Of a stretch of 12,844 nt of DNA, positions 9,306 through 12,844 are shown piece by piece. Numbering within the stretch: the first letter of the stretch is position 1; every line of letters begins with the position of its first letter. The stretch comes from Terana coerulea (Eukaryota; Basidiomycota; Agaricomycetes; Polyporales; Phanerochaetaceae). Position numbers and translations under genes: made by a program. The stretch covers positions 1 through 12,844 of the forward strand of contig JAKOGH010000157.1 of assembly GCA_024811115.1 (NCBI GenBank). The letters are read 5' to 3'. The notes beneath the pieces were generated by a model. It was not told where the DNA came from and made no database searches. It saw only the letters and a program-made list of their open reading frames with translations.

Positions 9306-9353
9306 CTTGGAAGCAAGCGGCGAACCTTAGAGCATCCGGACCACTCATACTCC

Positions 9354-9361
9354 TATATAAT
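9354..9361 (-). promoter_or_regulatory. TATA-like element upstream of the small candidate ORF
   Basis: The minus strand reads GATTATATAGGAG about 50 bp upstream of the ATG at 9305. The spacing allows a short 5' UTR. It depends on the candidate gene being real. Confidence 0.35.
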
Positions 9362-10591
9362 CTCTTCGTGCATAGCATGGAGAGAGCATACTCCGCGACG
9401 CCACTGCACTGCGCAAAAAGTATAGACAGACCGTCTAGCCCATCTTCTCAATCTGACCAGGGCAAAATATTGGGGACAGGCGGTGTATTCTGCCCGTCGA
9501 ACCAAACATACACAGAGCGGGAGCTCAACCCCTTCTGCAAACACAGAGGGCAGTTCTCGCACTTCTACCAAGCCTACCGCATAATGAGATCATCTCAGCT
9601 GCGGATTATAAAATAACTTACTCGCTTCAGGTTTTCACAACGCGACGACGGTGGCTCGGAAGATGGCATCCAAAAGGGGGGCGAAGGGCTTCAGCAAAGA
9701 TACGCCAGCGGTTCTACCGGCATCTTGTACATAATCAGTGCTCCGCAGACGGGTGATATAGGCAGCAGCGGGTGCCAGCGGCTCAGCGTTGGCTCAGCCA
9801 GCCAGCATGCGGAGGGAGCAGCAAGTGAGAGAATGAGGTCAAGCCGCGACGAGCGTCCGTTCTCACGCGTTTGTGGCGCACTTGGCCGATGTTCCCGAGA
9901 TGCGCCTGATTTGGATACGTGGCGGGACGCCCGAAAGGGCCTAGACCCCGACGCATGTCGGGTGGTGGGGCTGTCATGAGCTCAAAGCAGCTCAAAACTC
10001 TTTGACCGGGTCCACTCTTCATGCGCAGCTCTCCAGACCCAAGGTCATTTAGTACGACGGCTTCATGGCGATCACACACCTTCTCCGCATGCACTCCATC
10101 CACGCCACGAACGAGTCCGCGTGAAGTCCCGTGTTACTCGAAGCCGCGCTCGGCGAGAGACAGGCGTCGTAGAAATGCGACCTCAAGTATGTGAGAGATC
10201 GAGTCATGTACCCTGCCAGGAGCGCACCGTGGTCGACAAGGTGGAGAGATGAGCTCGAAAGCGGTTGCAAGCCAATAGATTACATAGGTTACTATGAAGC
10301 AGAGGCGGCAGCGACGATACACAGAAAGCCCCAAACCCAGAGAGACAAGAAAGCGTGGCCCACGGAGACCATTACCCAAAGATAGACTATATCGTTCGCC
10401 GCCCGTTGCCCATGTCCATGCCAGCAAATTATTGCGCTACGATGTGGTGTTGAAGCTGTGTGCGTGCGGAACCGGTCTTGTGTGTATGCTTTTGCGTTTT
10501 CAGCGGGCGGGTGTGGCGAAGTGCGGCGTCGGAGTGCATGCGACGGCAGAGTACTGGACGCAGATGGGTGCGTGTGGGTGGCTGCGAGAGG
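9362..10591. other. Unassigned 1.2 kb between small ORF and phosphatase
   Basis: Several open frames of 70-130 codons exist on both strands (for example minus 10049-10270 and 9783-10103, plus 9272-9616), but none shows a recognisable motif, consistent splice structure or TATA context. The right end, 10430-10591, is probably phosphatase 3' UTR. A very degraded or intron-rich gene on the minus strand at about 9780-10270 cannot be excluded. Confidence 0.3.
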
Positions 10592-11267
10592 CTAGCGTGT
10601 TGTCTGCGCGCGGCGCGCCGCTGGGCGGTCTCCAGCTGGAGGACGCCACTGCCGCTCCCACTCTTGCAAGCATCTGTAGAAATAAAGGTTAGCAGAAAAA
10701 CGGGTTCAGCTGCCGATGCACGCACTTGACGAAGCCGGAATTGGGCTTCACGCATGCCCGTTTGCGCTTGACGAGATCGTACGCGGCGTCGTAGGACATG
10801 TTGTGGGTGTAGATGAGGTACGCGATGACGACCGCAGCCGAGCGCGATACGCCCTACAGAGTGCAGAGTCAGTACACTACAGCAAATGCCCGAAGTCGCT
10901 GGGACGCACCTGCTGACAATGCACGAGCACGTTGATCCCCTTCCGTAGCCGTTCATCTATCCATCGCACCGTCGCCTCGAGATGCGGGCGGAGGTCTGCG
11001 GAGGTGCTGTCCATGATGTCGAGGCGGTAGCACTCGAGCTTGACCCCTGAGCGGCGTGCGCATCGACACTGGGGAGCCAGGGGCGTCGAGGACCTGGACG
11101 AGGGCGCCGACGGCGTGCGAGGTGAGCAGCGCGGGGTCGAGGATGGCGGAGAAGGAGCCGAGGTAGAGGGCGCCGGTGCGCGAGGCCTGGGACGGCGGGA
11201 GGATGAGGTGCATCGGGGTGCACATCGCCTGCATGACCTCGGGCGGCAGGTTGTCGAAGCGAATCAT
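10592..11267 (-). CDS. Dual-specificity protein phosphatase, three exons, two apparent frameshifts
   Basis: Small cysteine-based phosphatase of the dual-specificity class, which removes phosphate from Ser/Thr and Tyr residues. Exons (minus): 11267-10910, 10853-10726, 10673-10592; introns of 56 and 52 bp, the second with a perfect CTAAC branch sequence. The product is about 189 aa if two missing bases are allowed. LYLGSFSAILDP (~35-45) opens the domain, YRLDIMD (~81-87) holds the likely general-acid aspartate, HCQQGVSRS (~117-125) gives the nucleophile Cys118 and Arg124, AYLI and KRKRACVKPNSGFVK follow, and LQEWE closes the domain. The frame moves after VLDAP (G-run 11080-11083 on plus) and again at HAAQG (C-run 11044-11047); each fits one lost base in a homopolymer. 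There is no zinc-finger extension as in Yvh1-type enzymes. The fold assignment is firm; the substrate is unknown. Confidence 0.9.
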
Positions 11268-11360
11268 GCTGGCGGTTGCTGTGGTCGAGGGTGGCGAGGA
11301 CGGCGAGGACGAGGTGAGGAGGGCAGAGAGCTGGTGGTGGAGCAGCGAGCAGATGTCGGG

Positions 11361-11368
11361 ATTATAAA
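11361..11368 (-). promoter_or_regulatory. TATA-like element of the phosphatase gene
   Basis: The minus strand reads GATTTATAATCCC about 95 bp upstream of the phosphatase ATG, a lone AT-rich octamer in GC-rich surroundings. It fits a core promoter with a 5' UTR of about 60 nt. Confidence 0.5.
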
Positions 11369-11369
11369 T

Positions 11370-12200
11370 CTGTGGAGCTGCCTCGTTGGACCCCGTTCTG
11401 GGTCCTGTCCATCCGTGCCCACTACAAATTCCAGCCTGGCGTCCCCTGCCCGCATGCACGCCACCGGCCGCTGCCACCCACGCCGCGCGCACGCCCTCCT
11501 CCTTCCGCACCCAAACCCTCGCAATGCATTCGGAGCCCAAAGCAACGCGAGAGACGGGTCCAGGTGCCGCGCTGCTGCTGCTCCCGCCTCGCTCACCGGC
11601 GTCTGCGCTGCGATCGCCCTCTGCCGCCTGCCATATCGACCTGAGCGACGCTCTCGACCCTTCGATTGGCAGGGCGAACCCTACAACGTTTCCGTGCCAA
11701 ATGAACGAGGTTCCTTCACTGAATGCTTCCGGATCGATCGTGCTGAGCCGTCGGAGCCAAAGTACCGCACCCTGCTTGACCCTTCCAGCACCGACTTCTC
11801 TATCTGGATCCGCTAGCCCAAACACCCACGTTCCGATCTTGCAGAAGACGCTGCTGGCCACGGGAAGGCCTGCTTTGCACGCCCGCGTCTTGAGGTGCCT
11901 TGAAGGGTGGGGCGAGGCGAGAGGTGTGTCCTTGACAAGATGATGGTCTGGGTTGACGGCAGCATGGATGGGGCAGTGAAGTGTTTTCTGGTTCCAAAGC
12001 CGTAACAACCTCTCCGAATGTCAAGCACCCCAGGCGCTTTGCGCGGACAAGACGGCCGCGCTTGAATGGGACGACGGTCAGTTGCCCTGGTCAGATGAAG
12101 GTCTGGTCTAGCCCAGCAATGGCCAAACGAGCGAGAGTGACCTGCTGCGTTGCCGACATCACTCGGTCTCCGAGACTGTATCTTATCTGTTTGCAAAGCG
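11370..12200. other. GC-rich phosphatase upstream region, long opposing ORFs, no gene accepted
   Basis: Open frames of 185-351 codons overlap on both strands here (plus 11386-11943, minus up to 12008). High GC makes stop codons rare, so length alone is weak evidence. The minus frame merges directly with phosphatase exon 1 through its TATA element, which argues against it. The plus frame starting at an ATG near 11524 is the better candidate for a divergently transcribed gene, but has no recognisable domain or clear splice sites. Confidence 0.3.
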
Positions 12201-12753
12201 CTCTTTAATGAAAGTGAGTTTCGGTACCTTGCTACCCTAATGTTTTTGTTTTCTCACACGAAAGGTACCAGGTAGTGATATGTTGAAATACATGGCATGT
12301 TTGTGCGCTTGAACATATGCTGATCAGTTTTTTTGAGTTGTGTGGACGTGCCTGGCCCGACATTCGACCTCAGCCAATTATGCAATGCTTCTCTTCGACT
12401 TTGGAATACGAGAATATCAATAGCACACGAATACCGACATGACTACCGTTAGTAGCTCAAGGTGCCTGCAGGCAAGCCGCCAACGCGCCGAATATGTAAA
12501 TGCCGTCGTTTTGGTGTCGCGGGCTGGCCACTGCCATCACAGTTTGGCAATCTCCGCGGCCTTCTGGCTCTTGTTAACAAAAGGAACAAGATTCAAAAGA
12601 TCGGCTACGATATTTTACCACCCGGATGCAGCTCCGCATTAGCCCACAGGATCCGGCGGTCGCAAGAGGAGCAGCGAAGTGACTATATGCGTTTCGTCGC
12701 TTCTGCAACCAGGCTAGGAACGCGAGAAGGTCTTGAAGTTCTCCTCCGCCATA
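12201..12753. other. AT-richer intergenic stretch with an orphan coding-like fragment
   Basis: Mostly no gene features. On the minus strand, 12614-12537 reads as a 25-codon helical-looking peptide containing LLNLVPFVNKSQKAAEIAKL and a stop, preceded by a possible TAG acceptor near 12606. It could be a final exon whose upstream exons I could not place, or chance. Confidence 0.25.
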
Positions 12754-12844
12754 ATGCCGCCCCGCATTCCCACCGCGAACTCCTTTGGTACGTCACATCT
12801 TCGCCTTCACGCTTCGCTCGGATAATGCGGTGCCTGCACAGATC
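12754..12844 (+). CDS. Possible first exon of a rightward gene, truncated by the window
   Basis: An ATG in the context GCCATAATGCCG opens MPPRIPTANSF, followed after 12787 by a consensus GTACGT donor. A CTGCACAG acceptor at 12834-12841 would close a 54-bp intron, the size typical of every other intron here, leaving three bases of exon 2 before the window ends. The Pro/Arg-start peptide with Ser/Thr would suit a mitochondrial presequence, but this is a guess. The product is unknown. Confidence 0.4.

Noticed and set aside
10689..10691. Stop codon TAA directly after phosphatase NPFFC
   Set aside because: A GTGCGT donor at 10725, a CTAAC branch sequence and a TACAG acceptor remove it, and the next exon supplies the expected LQEWE ending.
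10294..10692. 132-codon plus-strand ORF
   Set aside because: Antisense to the phosphatase last exon and 3' UTR, with low-complexity Arg-rich start and no motif.
11045..11090. A 23-bp intron in phosphatase exon 1 (GTGTCG...CTCAG) as an alternative to frameshifts
   Set aside because: Too short for fungal splicing and it does not restore the frame.
11040..11816. 258-codon plus-strand ORF
   Set aside because: Its left part is antisense to phosphatase exon 1; it is a shadow frame in GC-rich sequence.
10953..12008. 351-codon minus-strand ORF covering the phosphatase first exon and upstream DNA
   Set aside because: Only its last part is the phosphatase; the rest crosses the TATA element and has no domain. 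High GC explains its length.
1..12844. CRISPR arrays, tRNA or rRNA genes, bacterial promoters or phage features
   Set aside because: No regularly spaced short repeats, cloverleaf-like sequences or rRNA-like blocks noticed; intron-rich genes indicate a fungal nuclear genome.

Overview
The window looks like genomic DNA of a filamentous basidiomycete, probably a polypore-like Agaricomycete. That rests on the gene content (an intron-dense P450, a DUF6534-type multi-pass membrane protein, a small dual-specificity phosphatase), on introns almost all 50-65 bp long with GTRNGT donors and YAG acceptors, and on exons as short as 10 bp. No bacterial, viral or tRNA/rRNA features were seen. All three recognised gene types are on the minus strand.

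Left part (95-2286): a nearly complete microsomal cytochrome P450 in ten exons, with the I-helix (AGADTT), ExxR (ETLR) and haem-loop (FSYGPANCVG) signatures all readable. Its reading frame is broken once by an apparent missing base in exon 9.

Middle (about 2746-8825): a head-to-tail tandem duplication of a unit of about 3 kb, lower in GC than its flanks. Each unit carries one DUF6534-type (PF20152-like) membrane protein gene, its TATA-like element, and about 0.8 kb of 3' flank. Most exon lengths are identical in the two copies although the sequences have diverged strongly. Each copy carries its own different lesion(s), so neither reads as fully intact.

Right part: 8826-10591 is mostly unassigned, apart from one weak small-ORF candidate with a TATA box. 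At 10592-11267 lies a three-exon dual-specificity phosphatase (HCQQGVSRS active site), also needing two single-base repairs. At 11268-12753 I see GC-rich upstream DNA with long opposing ORFs that I do not believe. At 12754 a plausible first exon of a rightward gene begins and runs off the window.

I see no operon-like or cluster logic linking these genes. The two most useful observations are the decaying tandem DUF6534 pair and the repeated pattern of -1 indels at homopolymers in three otherwise good genes, which may be an assembly artefact rather than biology. All splice models were made by eye from consensus sites, phase and family resemblance.
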